From the NCBI GenBank assembly GCA_903849645.1, contig CAINJJ010000056.1, positions 1 to 64,000 on the forward strand: 64,000 bases of DNA, in the 5' to 3' direction. The translations under genes were made by a program, and so were the position numbers. The notes under the pieces were generated by a model. That model saw nothing but the letters and a program-made list of their open reading frames with translations. It was not told where the DNA came from and did not search any database. Position 1 is the first letter of the stretch. Each line of letters starts with the position of its first letter. Below, one piece after another: positions 1 through 7,532 of the stretch. This stretch comes from an uncultured Acidobacteriaceae bacterium. GTDB taxonomy: Bacteria > Acidobacteriota > Terriglobia > Terriglobales > Acidobacteriaceae.

Positions 1-65
1 CGCCGAATCAACTTCGGCACTCCCCAAAGAAAAATGCTTGTCCGCGAAATCAATGCCTGGCGGGG

Positions 66-132
66 TGGTCTACTTTTACTCCGCCACGTCACGCCGCTAA
101 CGCGGCGCTACGTGGTCTATTTTTGCTCCGGC
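66..132. repeat. Direct repeat pair around a hairpin
   Basis: Two near-identical 20-nt units (66-85 and 113-132, about 17/20 identical, core TGGTCTAYTTTTRCTCCGSC) lie on either side of a strong palindrome: CCACGT at 84-89 pairs with ACGTGG at 110-115, and CGCCGC at 92-97 pairs with GCGGCG at 102-107. Such repeated TGGTCTACTTTT units remind me of the multiple terminal repeats of some IS21-family ends, so this may be a remnant of another element than the one at 1166. That link is inference; the repeat and palindrome are seen directly. Confidence 0.45.
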
Positions 133-183
133 GCGTACACATTTGAGCGGGAGCGCGCGGCGCGATGTGCCAGCAGAGCGGTC

Positions 184-579
184 ATGGGTTGGCTCGAGGA
201 AGAGGGTGTTCCAAGTACGGAGCGAAGCCAAGTGATCGCGGAGACGCGCTTTTACCTTTCAAATGTTGCTCCTGCCACCGTTGGCCAGCAGGAAGCTGCC
301 CTGATGGATATGCTTTTCGATGAAGTGGTAAGCCAATCCCGGTCGACTCACGTCGAGACTGACGGAAAGGTGCCGCTGATCAGGTTTGTACTGAGACTTG
401 CACTTTGGTCTCTCAACGAAGTCGCTGATGACCAAGTGCGTCAAAGGGCGCTTGAATTGGCCCAAGAGGGGCTTTGTCCAGAAGGCCGGACTGAAGGAGC
501 CACCGGCCAGGGACGTCCGGAGATCCCCCGAGGGAGCGATGACAACCGAAGCTGCCCTGGAGCCGGTATAAAGGCGTGA
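184..579 (+). CDS. Hypothetical protein
   Basis: Open frame of about 131 residues starting at an ATG at 184. I do not recognise a family. The first half has a normal helical look (MGWLEEEGVPSTERSQ..., a region rich in Leu, Ala and Glu), while the last 40 residues are Gly/Arg/Pro-rich and look like read-through. The same frame can be opened as far up as 34, but that extension would translate the repeat/hairpin at 66-132, so I prefer the later start. No clear ribosome binding site. It lies in accessory DNA left of an insertion sequence and may be a decayed gene. Confidence 0.3.
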   Translation: MGWLEEEGVPSTERSQVIAETRFYLSNVAPATVGQQEAALMDMLFDEVVSQSRSTHVETDGKVPLIRFVLRLALWSLNEVADDQVRQRALELAQEGLCPEGRTEGATGQGRPEIPRGSDDNRSCPGAGIKA

Positions 580-1159
580 CAAAAGGCTCCAGACGGGTTT
601 CAAGCCACTCTAGCGATATGAGATGTAAGTCCGTTCCGAGTGAACCCACAGAGGCGAACGGAATTTCCCCTAGCGGGGGCTTCCGTGAATACCTCTACCC
701 CGGCGCCGAAAATTGCGCCTTTCAATGCTGTCCCGGACTCTGGGTGGGATGCCTCACCTGGCCGTAATGGGCCAATTCGGCTGCCATATCGGCTTGAATG
801 CGGTCCAACGTCAGCCGGATGCGCCGATTGGTCTTGCCAAGTCTCCACAGGGAGAAGAGGATGCCCGCCCAGACAGTGGCCAACATAACTGCAAACCCGA
901 ACTTGTAGACCAAATCCATGACCGGGTTATAGAGCCAAGTCGAAAGGAACGCGCATGACTGAGATCCCCGTCTCAACTTCGGCTTTGGCGTCATCGCCAT
1001 GGGGCGGCTCTTGCCGTCATCGGCGAGGGTGTGATTTCACTCGTACTGACCGGCGGCGAACTGGCTCACTTTTAACGCAAAACGACACCGAGGCAGAATC
1101 ACTCACAGTCGCGAGCAGCACAAATGCCCATCTGGTTCATCTCTGGCAGGGCTTTGTCT
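580..1159. other. Region without a convincing gene
   Basis: Apart from the short minus-strand frame at 722-919 I see no supported gene here. Plus-strand frames of 60-80 codons exist but have poor composition and no ribosome binding sites. The stretch ends at the target site of the IS21 element and probably is decayed island DNA. Confidence 0.5.
722..919 (-). CDS. Putative small single-span membrane protein
   Basis: Frame of 65 residues from an ATG at 919. The N-terminal third is one hydrophobic segment (VYKFGFAVMLATVWAGILF), followed by basic and amphipathic sequence (RLGKTNRRIRLTLDRIQADM). This is a plausible topology for a tiny inner-membrane protein with a cytoplasmic tail. No family is recognised and the ribosome binding site is weak, so it could be chance coding. 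Confidence 0.35.
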   Translation of the reverse strand: MDLVYKFGFAVMLATVWAGILFSLWRLGKTNRRIRLTLDRIQADMAAELAHYGQVRHPTQSPGQH

Positions 1160-1165
1160 GTGCTA

Positions 1166-1201
1166 TGACGGGCGACAATTAGAAGTACCGGTCAACGACA
1201 A
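1166..1201 (+). repeat. IS21 left terminal inverted repeat with target duplication
   Basis: Left end TGACGGGCGACAATTAGAAG..., inner part CCGGTCAACGACAA (1188-1201). It matches the reverse complement of 3676-3711 at 27 of 36 positions. The target duplication GTGCTA lies immediately outside at 1160-1165. Confidence 0.88.
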
Positions 1202-1265
1202 ACAAAACTCCCGATGCAACGACAATTAGGCCAAGCGTATTCCGGTTCATCGGAGCGGAGGCGGA

Positions 1266-2750
1266 TTGGTCACGGACAAGCAGGTTCGGAGGTTGTTTGC
1301 GTTGATAAAGAGAGAGGAGAACCAGGAGATTGCGGCGTCCAAGGCGGGGATGGACCCGAAGACGGCGCGAAAGTATCGCCGTCATGGCGGATTGCCCAGC
1401 GAGTTGCCGGCGGCGGTACGCGGTCGGACACGGCCCGATCCGTTCATCGATGTTTGGGACAATGTGCAGAAGCTGTTTGAGGACAACGCCGGGCTTGAGG
1501 CCAAGACGGTGTTCGAGTTTTTGCAGCGACAGAACCCCGGTCGCTTTCAGGATGGGCAGGTGCGCACTTTGCAGCGGCGCGTGAAGGTGTGGCGCGCGAC
1601 CGAGGGTCCGGCCCGGGAGGTGTTCTTCGCCCAAGAGCATCCACCGGGTCGACTGGGAGCGTCGGACTTTACGCACATGGAAGAGCTGGGCGTGACCATC
1701 CAGGGACAGAGTTTTCCGCACCTGATCTATCACTTCGTGCTGACTTACTCGAATTGGGAGGCAGCAACGGTGTGCTTTTCGGAGAGCTTCGAGAGCTTGA
1801 GCGAAGGGTTGCAGAACGCGCTGTGGGTGCTGGGCAAAGTGCCGCACCGCCATCGCACTGACCGGCTTTCGACGGCAGTCAACAACATGAGCGACCCTGC
1901 CGAGTTCACGGATCGCTACAAGGGGCTGATGCGTTGCTACGGTCTGGAGAGTGAGAAGACGCAGGCCGGCCATGGCAACGAGAACGGCGATGTGGAACAG
2001 CGGCACCATCGCTTCAAGCGGGCCATCGCGCAGGAGTTGATGCTGCGCGGTAGCGTGGACTTCTTGAGTGTTGATGCATACAAGTCGTTCCTTCGAGCGA
2101 TGCTGGAGCGGCTGAACGCCGGGCGCGGGCAGCGTCTGCACGAAGAGATGGAAGCGATGCGCGAGTTACCGGTACGGCGCATGGAGTCATTCAAAAGCGA
2201 GCGGGTGAAGGTCGATTCGGGCAGCCTGATCTATGTGGACCGCAACGCGTACTCGGTGCCAAGCCGGTTGATCGGCGAGCAAGTGGAGGCGCGGCTGTTT
2301 ATGGACCATGTGGAGGTCTGGTACGGGCAGAAGAAGGTGGCCGAGATGCCACGCTTGCGCGGGCGGCAGAAGCATCGCGTGGATTACCGGCACATCATCG
2401 ACTGGCTGGTGCGCAAGCCGGGCGCCTTCGAGCACTACCGGTACCGTGGCGAGTTGTTCCCCACCAGCCGCTTCCGCATGACCTTCGATCTGCTTGAGGA
2501 GCAACTTGGGCAATATCAGGGCAGCAAGGAATATCTGAAGATCCTGGAGTTGGCTGCCAGAGATAGCGAGGTCAGAGTCGATGCGGCGCTGCTCGTCCTG
2601 CTGGGACCAGGCGATGAGCCGATCAGCGCCGCGGCGATCGAGGCCATGCTGGGCGCCGAGCAGAACACCACCATCCGCGATGTCGAGGTGGCGGTGGTGG
2701 ATCTCAGAGTCTTCGATCAGTTGTTCACGGCACAGGAGGTGCTGCAATGA
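1266..2750 (+). CDS. istA: IS21-family transposase IstA
   Basis: DDE transposase of IS21 elements; it binds the element ends and joins them to target DNA, helped by the IstB ATPase. The 494-aa length is normal. An N-terminal helix-turn-helix lies at about residues 3-40 (KREENQEIAASKAGMDPKTARKY). The catalytic core follows: D134 (in SDFTHME), D199 (in RTDRLSTAV) and E244 (in ENGDVEQRHH) are the likely DDE triad. The C-terminal part carries the Mu-like beta-barrel region (YSVPSRLIG). The start is TTG at 1266, with GGAGG at 1257-1261 just upstream. The stop overlaps the istB start (ATGA at 2747-2750), which implies translational coupling. Complete and apparently functional. Confidence 0.96.
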   Translation: MVTDKQVRRLFALIKREENQEIAASKAGMDPKTARKYRRHGGLPSELPAAVRGRTRPDPFIDVWDNVQKLFEDNAGLEAKTVFEFLQRQNPGRFQDGQVRTLQRRVKVWRATEGPAREVFFAQEHPPGRLGASDFTHMEELGVTIQGQSFPHLIYHFVLTYSNWEAATVCFSESFESLSEGLQNALWVLGKVPHRHRTDRLSTAVNNMSDPAEFTDRYKGLMRCYGLESEKTQAGHGNENGDVEQRHHRFKRAIAQELMLRGSVDFLSVDAYKSFLRAMLERLNAGRGQRLHEEMEAMRELPVRRMESFKSERVKVDSGSLIYVDRNAYSVPSRLIGEQVEARLFMDHVEVWYGQKKVAEMPRLRGRQKHRVDYRHIIDWLVRKPGAFEHYRYRGELFPTSRFRMTFDLLEEQLGQYQGSKEYLKILELAARDSEVRVDAALLVLLGPGDEPISAAAIEAMLGAEQNTTIRDVEVAVVDLRVFDQLFTAQEVLQ

Positions 2751-3532
2751 GCGCGGCCCCTCAAATCAGAACGGCGTTGACGGAGAACTTGAAAGCACTG
2801 CACCTGCCTGCGATGCGCGAGTGCTTCGAGCAAGCCGCGCAACAAGCGGAGAAAGAAACACTGAGTTATGAGCAGTACCTTCTTGGATTATCGGAGCGAG
2901 AGTGCGAATCGCGGCGGCGTAATCGCATTGCGGTGCTGTTGCGCGAGTCGGGGTTGCCGCGAGAGAAGACGATGGCGAACTTCGACTTGAAACGATTACC
3001 TGTCAAGGCTGGACGACAACTGAAGGCGCTGGTGGACGGAAGCTTCCTCGACCGCCGGGAGAACTTGCTGCTGTTCGGCAATCCTGGCGCGGGCAAGAGC
3101 CACTTGCTGTGCGCCCTGGCCCACGAGCTGATTGCGCAAGGACGCCGGATGAAATACACCAGCTGCGCCATGCTGGTGCAGGATCTGCTGGTGGCCAAGC
3201 GCGACCTGCGGCTGAGCAAAGAGATCAAGAAGTTGGGCCGCCATGACGGCCTGATCATCGACGAGATGGGCTATGTCCAGCAAAGCCGCGAGGAGATGGA
3301 GGTGCTGTTCACCCTGCTATCGGAACGATACGAACGCGGCAGCGTACTGCTGACCAGCAATCTTCCGTTCTCCAAGTGGGAAGGGATCTTCAAGGACCCG
3401 ATGACCACGGCGGCAGCCATCGACCGGCTAGTACATCACTCCGTCATCGTGGAACTGAACATCCCCAGCTACCGAATGGAGGAGGCCAAGAAGAATCGAG
3501 ACCCAGTGCCGGAAAGCAGCGGAGCCAACTGA
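2747..3532 (+). CDS. istB: IS21-family helper ATPase IstB
   Basis: AAA+ ATPase related to DnaC that selects and remodels target DNA for the IstA transposase. It is 261 aa, the usual length. Visible motifs: Walker A GNPGAGKSH at residues 111-119, Walker B LIIDE at 169-173, and the sensor-like TSN in VLLTSNLPF. The N-terminal 60 residues are the helical IstA-interacting region. Its start overlaps the end of istA by 4 nt. No truncation or frameshift is visible. Confidence 0.96.
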   Translation: MSAAPQIRTALTENLKALHLPAMRECFEQAAQQAEKETLSYEQYLLGLSERECESRRRNRIAVLLRESGLPREKTMANFDLKRLPVKAGRQLKALVDGSFLDRRENLLLFGNPGAGKSHLLCALAHELIAQGRRMKYTSCAMLVQDLLVAKRDLRLSKEIKKLGRHDGLIIDEMGYVQQSREEMEVLFTLLSERYERGSVLLTSNLPFSKWEGIFKDPMTTAAAIDRLVHHSVIVELNIPSYRMEEAKKNRDPVPESSGAN

Positions 3533-3553
3533 CGCGAGGTGGAGACCGGCCTC

Positions 3554-3620
3554 CGTTGTTGCTGGCAGGCCCTCCGCTCCGCCCCTTCGGGGCTACGCTC
3601 CGGTCCTGCCAGCAACAACG
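3554..3620 (+). terminator. Long hairpin downstream of istB inside the IS
   Basis: CGTTGTTGCTGGCAGG (3554-3569) is perfectly complementary to 3605-3620, giving a 16-bp stem; the loop contains a second hairpin (GCCCC-TTC-GGGGC at about 3581-3593). There is no T-tract, so it is not a textbook terminator. It may stop transcripts leaving the element or form a structured RNA. Confidence 0.6.
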
Positions 3621-3675
3621 CCATCTCAGCAAGGAAAGGAAAGAACGAAGTTCCAACAACTATCGGGAATTATGG

Positions 3676-3711
3676 TTGTCGTTGACCGGAAAGAGTAGTT
3701 GACGCCAGACA
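3676..3711 (-). repeat. IS21 right terminal inverted repeat with target duplication
   Basis: Right end; its reverse complement starts TGTCTGGCGTCAACTACTCT and contains CCGGTCAACGACAA. The target duplication GTGCTA follows at 3712-3717. Confidence 0.88.
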
Positions 3712-3717
3712 GTGCTA

Positions 3718-3859
3718 ATGCGATTTCTCATGCTAATGTTTTTAGCGTGAATATAAGCATTAGCAGGGTATTCAGGTCACACATGTCTCTATGAAGTACA
3801 GCGATAAAGCATCTATTTTGTTTAATTTACGTTTTGATTGAACAAGTTGGGAATATGTA
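3718..3859. other. AT-rich spacer with TGCTAATG repeats
   Basis: No gene. The octamer TGCTAATG occurs at 3713-3720 and 3731-3738, and its inverse CATTAGCA at 3758-3765, so 3731-3765 can fold into a hairpin. The stretch is much richer in A and T than the backbone, in keeping with foreign DNA. Confidence 0.5.
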
Positions 3860-3889
3860 TGGCGGAGAGAGGGGGATTCGAACCCCGTG
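3860..3889 (-). other. 3' fragment of a tRNA-Ser gene, candidate attachment site
   Basis: Read on the minus strand, the sequence is a T-arm (GGGG-TTCGAAT-CCCC) followed by CTCTCTCCGCCA. This is the T-stem, acceptor 3' strand and CCA typical of bacterial tRNA-Ser. Nothing upstream on that strand resembles the rest of a tRNA (no anticodon arm, no variable arm). A 3'-end duplicate of a tRNA is what tyrosine-recombinase integration leaves behind, so I read it as an att site of an integrated element whose intact tRNA-Ser lies elsewhere. Confidence 0.7.
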
Positions 3890-3975
3890 GAGCATCCTTT
3901 GCGATTCGCCATTCTGTGATCCGCTCCATAGGACATGTCCAGCCAATTCTGAAGATCTTGCTGGCAGTCCAATTT

Positions 3976-4542
3976 TCAGAAGAGTATTTCGTTCCAATCC
4001 GGCTCCACCAACAACCTTGGACGTTTGGGTCCTCTTATGAGACTTCGGGTGTCATCTGCCAAGTCCGATGTCCTGTATAAATTCAAATCGGCCAGATCGC
4101 CTGGAGGAAGGTACGCACAAGCATTCCACAGGTGCACCTTGAATTGAGTGACCCTTTTGGAAAAGACCATGTTGGCCTTCAATAGTCCAAGGAGCCTGTC
4201 TTCTAAGGCTTCCTCGATACGGAGGACGCGCCTCTTCCCCTTAGCGTTCAGGACAAAAAGCCGCGCCCGATGGTCATCGGGATCGACCTGAACGGTTCCC
4301 GTGGATTTCTCCAGGAACTTCGCAGCCCGGCGGACGTTGTCTTTGGATTGCCCGGTCGCTTTTATCACTTCACTGAACTTCACCCCCCGTCCGTGCAAAT
4401 AGGCGCGTTGCATAATCGACCAATGCAAAATGTTGATTCCCTCAGCATCGAGGGCTTGGTTCAGGGCCCAATAGAGAATGTCAAGAATCTGTTGGACCTG
4501 GTCGACCAGACGCGGCAGGGGCGGCTTTCGGGATTTTGTCAT
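3976..4542 (-). CDS. MarR-like winged-helix regulator
   Basis: 188-aa protein with the layout of a MarR-family repressor. N-terminal helices (QVQQILDILYWALNQ) come first, then a helix-turn-helix (about residues 50-80, VKFSEVIKATGQSKDNVRRAAKFLEKSTGTV) and a wing (VDPDDHRARLFVLNAKGKRRV), then a dimerisation helix. The C-terminal 50 residues extend past a usual MarR protein and are unassigned. The start codon at 4542 lies 5 nt from a perfect 21-bp palindrome (4548-4568), which suggests autorepression. The gene stands alone, divergent from the excisionase/integrase pair, so it may control island functions. It could also be a more distant wHTH family member. Confidence 0.65.
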   Translation of the reverse strand: MTKSRKPPLPRLVDQVQQILDILYWALNQALDAEGINILHWSIMQRAYLHGRGVKFSEVIKATGQSKDNVRRAAKFLEKSTGTVQVDPDDHRARLFVLNAKGKRRVLRIEEALEDRLLGLLKANMVFSKRVTQFKVHLWNACAYLPPGDLADLNLYRTSDLADDTRSLIRGPKRPRLLVEPDWNEILF

Positions 4543-4547
4543 CTGAG

Positions 4548-4568
4548 ATAGGAGCAGTATGCTCCTAT
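4548..4568 (-). promoter_or_regulatory. Perfect palindromic operator at the regulator gene
   Basis: ATAGGAGCA-GTA-TGCTCCTAT: 9-bp arms, 3-bp spacer, perfect. On the minus strand a candidate promoter (TTGCGA, 17 nt, CATACT) puts its -10 box inside the palindrome, so a bound dimer would block transcription. The predicted transcript would start very near the ATG at 4542 (nearly leaderless). The palindrome is seen; the operator role is inference. Confidence 0.65.
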
Positions 4569-4949
4569 TTTATCGCCATCGCAACCGTTATTTATGTCTA
4601 TATATATCAATTACTTGACAATCTTGTAATCAGCGCGACTCTTCAACTTTTGGGTCAAAATACCGCGCGCGCTGGATGCGCCGAACGTTTGGCAGTCATA
4701 GGACTCCTTCGCATTCTGGATCTGCTGGCACGGATTCGGTTCCGCCTGCACCTTCTAAGCCTAAGGGCCGTTCACAGTGGCATTGACAAATGTCATCGGT
4801 TCAGAGCCCACAAAGCCTCGTGGTTTCGTGACAAGAATCTCGATCAGGCTTTGAACCCTCTTTGGGGTGGGGTAGCCCGAAGCTTAGGTATCTGCGCTCC
4901 ATCCCGAGTAGATCGGGCAGCTCAACCAAATATTTGTGGAGAACTCGTG
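4569..4949. other. Intergenic region between regulator and excisionase
   Basis: About 380 nt with no convincing gene. The first 70 nt are AT-rich and hold the promoter of the minus-strand regulator; a TTGACA at 4615-4620 on the plus strand has no good -10 partner. A plus-strand frame runs through into the excisionase gene, but its composition and lack of a ribosome binding site argue against translation from its far-upstream ATG. Confidence 0.4.
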
Positions 4950-5273
4950 ATGTCTAGGGTTATCGAGATCGATTCCGTGGCACGACCGGTCCCCGGTGCT
5001 GCAAAAGCGGCGCGGGACACACAATGGGGCTCATATGAGCCATTTGTGGACGAATTTGTGGTTGCAAGCTTCCTGGGGATAGAGCCTCGCCGGGTACTCG
5101 AGATGGCTCGGAAGGGGGTCATCCCCGCGCATCCGATCGGCGGCAAGCGGAAGACATGGCGTTTTCGAATCTCAGAGATCGACGCTCACTTCACTATTCG
5201 CAGCGATAAGCAGGGTCCTGCTACCATCGGTCTGGCAGTTCCCGGCACCCAGGAAAGGAAACGCGTTGGGTAA
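4950..5273 (+). CDS. Excisionase-like helix-turn-helix protein
   Basis: 107-aa protein with a MerR-type helix-turn-helix of the excisionase/HTH_17 kind at about residues 35-75 (FVVASFLGIEPRRVLEMARKG, then IPAHPIGGKRKTWRFRISEID). Such small proteins bind attachment-site DNA and steer integrases toward excision. Start: ATG at 4950 preceded by GGAG at 4938-4941. It overlaps the integrase start by 8 nt, so the two are translated as a pair. The long N-terminal arm before the HTH is unusual for Xis and unassigned. Confidence 0.65.
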   Translation: MSRVIEIDSVARPVPGAAKAARDTQWGSYEPFVDEFVVASFLGIEPRRVLEMARKGVIPAHPIGGKRKTWRFRISEIDAHFTIRSDKQGPATIGLAVPGTQERKRVG

Positions 5274-6489
5274 AGGGACGGTTAGTAAAAAGCATCGTGC
5301 AAACGGATTGACCTGGATCTATCGGTATCAAACCATGCGAGCTTTGGACGGCAAGAAGGTGGAGAACACTAAAGCAGTTGGCTTGGTGAAGGACATCGGG
5401 AAGTCGGAAGCGGCAGCATGGAAAGAAGTCGGTCGTCTGGGTCTTGACAACAACATTGGCCAGTCGAAGGGAGTCCAACCCACCTTCCGTGAACTGGCCG
5501 AACATTTCCGGCAACATGATCTGAGAAAGGAGCATGGTATCGGGGTGAAGGCCGCAGAGACGGTTATCACCGCGGAACTGCTCCTAAACAAATGGGTGTT
5601 GCCGCGGTGGGGAGACCAGAACGCAGCCGACATCAAGCCTCTCGAAATCGAGGCATGGTTCGAAGCGCTCACCTATCGGCCCCAGGGCAAGAAGGACACT
5701 CCCTTGAGTTGGGGGTCTGTAGTCAAACTGAAATCGGTGATGGCTCAGGTATTCAAGCACGCACAGCGCCACGAATTGATCCCGGCGACCATCGGAAGAG
5801 ATGGACGACCGACCAACCCAGTGGTGTTGGCGCGCTCCGAATCCGGTTCCAGCTACGAAGCGCGAGTTGTCAATCCTGAACAGATGATAGTCATGTTGAA
5901 GGAACTCTACAGCCCGGAGACACAACTCGAATGGACCCTTGCCTTGCTCCACGGGGCTACGGGACTTCGCCCCGAAGAAGCCTTCGGGCTGAAGTGGGGC
6001 GACATCGATTGGCTGAAGGGACAGATCAACATCCGGCGTGGCTGGTCAAAGGGCAAGGAAACGTCTGGCAAGAACGAGGGCAGCATGACAGAGGTCGCGA
6101 TGCACAACGGTCTGGGCCAAGCGCTTCTGGCTTGGCGGCGGGAATCCTGCTACAGCAAGGATACCGATTGGGTGTTCGCTTCGCGCAAGGGGAAGGGGAA
6201 GATCCCCAGGTCGGCGAGCATTGCTGCGCAGGACTATCTTCGGCCAGCAGCCGTGAAGGCCGGCGTCATTCCGGATGGCTACAAGGGCCGCTTCGGATGG
6301 CACAACTTGCGTCATTCGCTGGCAACGTTTTTCGCCGCCAACGAGGTGAACCTGCCGGTGATCCAGAGCATTCTCCGGCACGCCAAGCCTTCAACAACGG
6401 CGCTCTACTTGCACCGGGTCAACGCGGCGCAGCTGACCGCGCAGGCGAAGTTCCTGGAGGCGATCAACATCAATACAACAGCCGAATAG
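5266..6489 (+). CDS. Tyrosine-type site-specific recombinase (integrase)
   Basis: 407-aa phage-type integrase. An N-terminal arm-binding part is followed by a SAM-like core-binding domain (about 72-175) and the catalytic domain (about 200-390). Catalytic residues seen: R235 (GLRPEEAF), H346 and R349 (HNLRHS), H372 (RHAKPSTT) and nucleophile Y381 (ALYLHR). The start is TTG at 5266 with AGGAAAGG upstream, overlapping the excisionase gene. The gene ends 74 nt before the 3' end of tRNA-Val, the classical position of an integrase beside its attachment site. It probably integrated the DNA to its left. Confidence 0.93.
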   Translation: MGKGTVSKKHRANGLTWIYRYQTMRALDGKKVENTKAVGLVKDIGKSEAAAWKEVGRLGLDNNIGQSKGVQPTFRELAEHFRQHDLRKEHGIGVKAAETVITAELLLNKWVLPRWGDQNAADIKPLEIEAWFEALTYRPQGKKDTPLSWGSVVKLKSVMAQVFKHAQRHELIPATIGRDGRPTNPVVLARSESGSSYEARVVNPEQMIVMLKELYSPETQLEWTLALLHGATGLRPEEAFGLKWGDIDWLKGQINIRRGWSKGKETSGKNEGSMTEVAMHNGLGQALLAWRRESCYSKDTDWVFASRKGKGKIPRSASIAAQDYLRPAAVKAGVIPDGYKGRFGWHNLRHSLATFFAANEVNLPVIQSILRHAKPSTTALYLHRVNAAQLTAQAKFLEAININTTAE

Positions 6490-6563
6490 GCCACCTTGGG
6501 TTGGAACTTGGGTTGGAGGAGATATGCGGGAGGATCTAAGAACAGCTAAACCATTGATAATAA

Positions 6564-6640
6564 TGGTAGGCACGACTGGATTCGAACCAGCGACCTCTTC
6601 CGTGTCAAGGAAGCGCTCTAACCAACTGAGCTACGCGCCT
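6564..6640 (-). tRNA. tRNA-Val (anticodon GAC)
   Basis: On the minus strand: acceptor AGGCGCG pairs with CGTGCCT (one G-U), D-arm GCTC...GAGC, anticodon stem CTTCC/GGAAG with loop TTGACAC (anticodon GAC, Val), T-loop TTCGAAT, and encoded CCA at 6566-6564. It is 77 nt and complete. Its 3' end faces the integrase gene, so it is the likely insertion target of the island. Confidence 0.95.
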
Positions 6641-6914
6641 GCAAAGCTGCTTCAGCTAGTCTATCAGGATCGCGGGAACAGGGAAAGACTGATGGGCGGC
6701 TGTGGGCGCGATGCTTTACCATCGGTGACGAAAAGGAGCCACCCTTCCACCGATGCGGAGTCGGGAGCTCAGGCTGCGCGACCGGGGTGAGGGGGATTTG
6801 ATCTCCGGCCGCGGATGGGCGGGAGGGCGCTTCAACCCCAGCGGAAGAGGCTGGCGTGGGCAGGCTTCGCCATTGGATGGGACTGAGAAAAGACCTGCGC
6901 TGACACGACGAACT
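6641..6914. other. Intergenic region upstream of the phosphatidyltransferase gene
   Basis: 274 nt containing the promoter side of tRNA-Val (minus) and the leader of the plus-strand gene at 6915. No further gene is supported. The plus-strand frame is open back to 6753, but the added residues are Arg/Gly-rich and lack homology character. Confidence 0.4.
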
Positions 6915-7511
6915 ATGGCCGAGACTGCAAGCAATCAGCTAAACCGGTTCAGCACCGCCCCCAACCTGCTCACGTTGCTGCGTATCTGCCTGGCGCCTTT
7001 TCTGGTGGCGGCCATTCTGGAGAACCGGTTCGAGCTGAGCTTCATTCTGTTTCTGGTGGCCGGGCTGACAGATGCGCTGGATGGCCTGTTGGCGAGGGCG
7101 CTGAAGCAGCGCACCATGCTGGGCCATTATCTTGACCCCGTGGCGGACAAGCTGCTGCTGAGCACGCTGTTCCTGGTGCTGATGCACAAGGGACTGATTC
7201 CGGCGACGGTGACGGTGCTGGTCTTTGGCCGGGACGTGGGCATCCTGGTGGTGGCGGCCATCCTCTATGCGGCGGTGGGCAGGCGGGAGTTCCAACCCAG
7301 CGTCTTTGGCAAGGCCAACACGCTGGCGCAGGTGTCCGCGGTGGCCTCGGTGCTGTTGCACGAGGTGATCCGGGCGCCGTGGGTGGTGGTCTCTGAGAAA
7401 TGGGCTCTTTGGGCCACCATGGCGCTGACCGTGTTCTCGGGACTCCACTACGCATGGTTCGCGGCCAGACGTGTGACCGCGCCGGCCGCCAATGGCCCCG
7501 CAACGCCGTAA
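6915..7511 (+). CDS. pgsA: CDP-alcohol phosphatidyltransferase (PgsA-like)
   Basis: Integral membrane enzyme of phospholipid synthesis, probably making phosphatidylglycerophosphate from CDP-diacylglycerol and glycerol-3-phosphate. The family signature D-x2-DG-x2-AR-x8-G-x3-D-x3-D is complete: D53, D56, G57, A60, R61, G70, D74, D78 in TDALDGLLARALKQRTMLGH... and its continuation. There are about six membrane segments and 198 aa, normal for the family. I chose the ATG at 6915 because the protein then starts as PgsA proteins do (short polar end, NLLTLLRI); the ribosome binding site is weak. The acceptor alcohol is not provable from sequence, so the symbol is tentative. Confidence 0.8.
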   Translation: MAETASNQLNRFSTAPNLLTLLRICLAPFLVAAILENRFELSFILFLVAGLTDALDGLLARALKQRTMLGHYLDPVADKLLLSTLFLVLMHKGLIPATVTVLVFGRDVGILVVAAILYAAVGRREFQPSVFGKANTLAQVSAVASVLLHEVIRAPWVVVSEKWALWATMALTVFSGLHYAWFAARRVTAPAANGPATP

Positions 7512-7532
7512 CCGGCTCCAAGTCTGGGGGTG

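Larger units (their letters stand above)
1166..3711 (+). mobile_element. Complete IS21-family insertion sequence (2546 bp)
   Basis: The element begins TG at 1166 and ends CA at 3711, as expected for IS21-family ends. The 36-bp terminal repeats match at 27 positions, with 14 of 14 identical in the inner part (CCGGTCAACGACAA). The hexamer GTGCTA occurs directly outside both ends (1160-1165 and 3712-3717), so it is a target-site duplication. It carries istA and istB in the usual ATGA-overlap arrangement and a long hairpin after istB. Intact ends, genes and duplication indicate a complete and fairly recent insertion. Confidence 0.93.

Noticed and set aside
955-1182. 75-codon plus-strand frame left of the IS
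   Set aside because: No ribosome binding site, poor composition, and its end runs into the IS terminal repeat.
3834-4080. Plus-strand frames reading MAERGGFEP... and GERGIRTP...
   Set aside because: These peptides are the well-known artefact of translating a tRNA-Ser 3' end on its opposite strand; there is no gene here.
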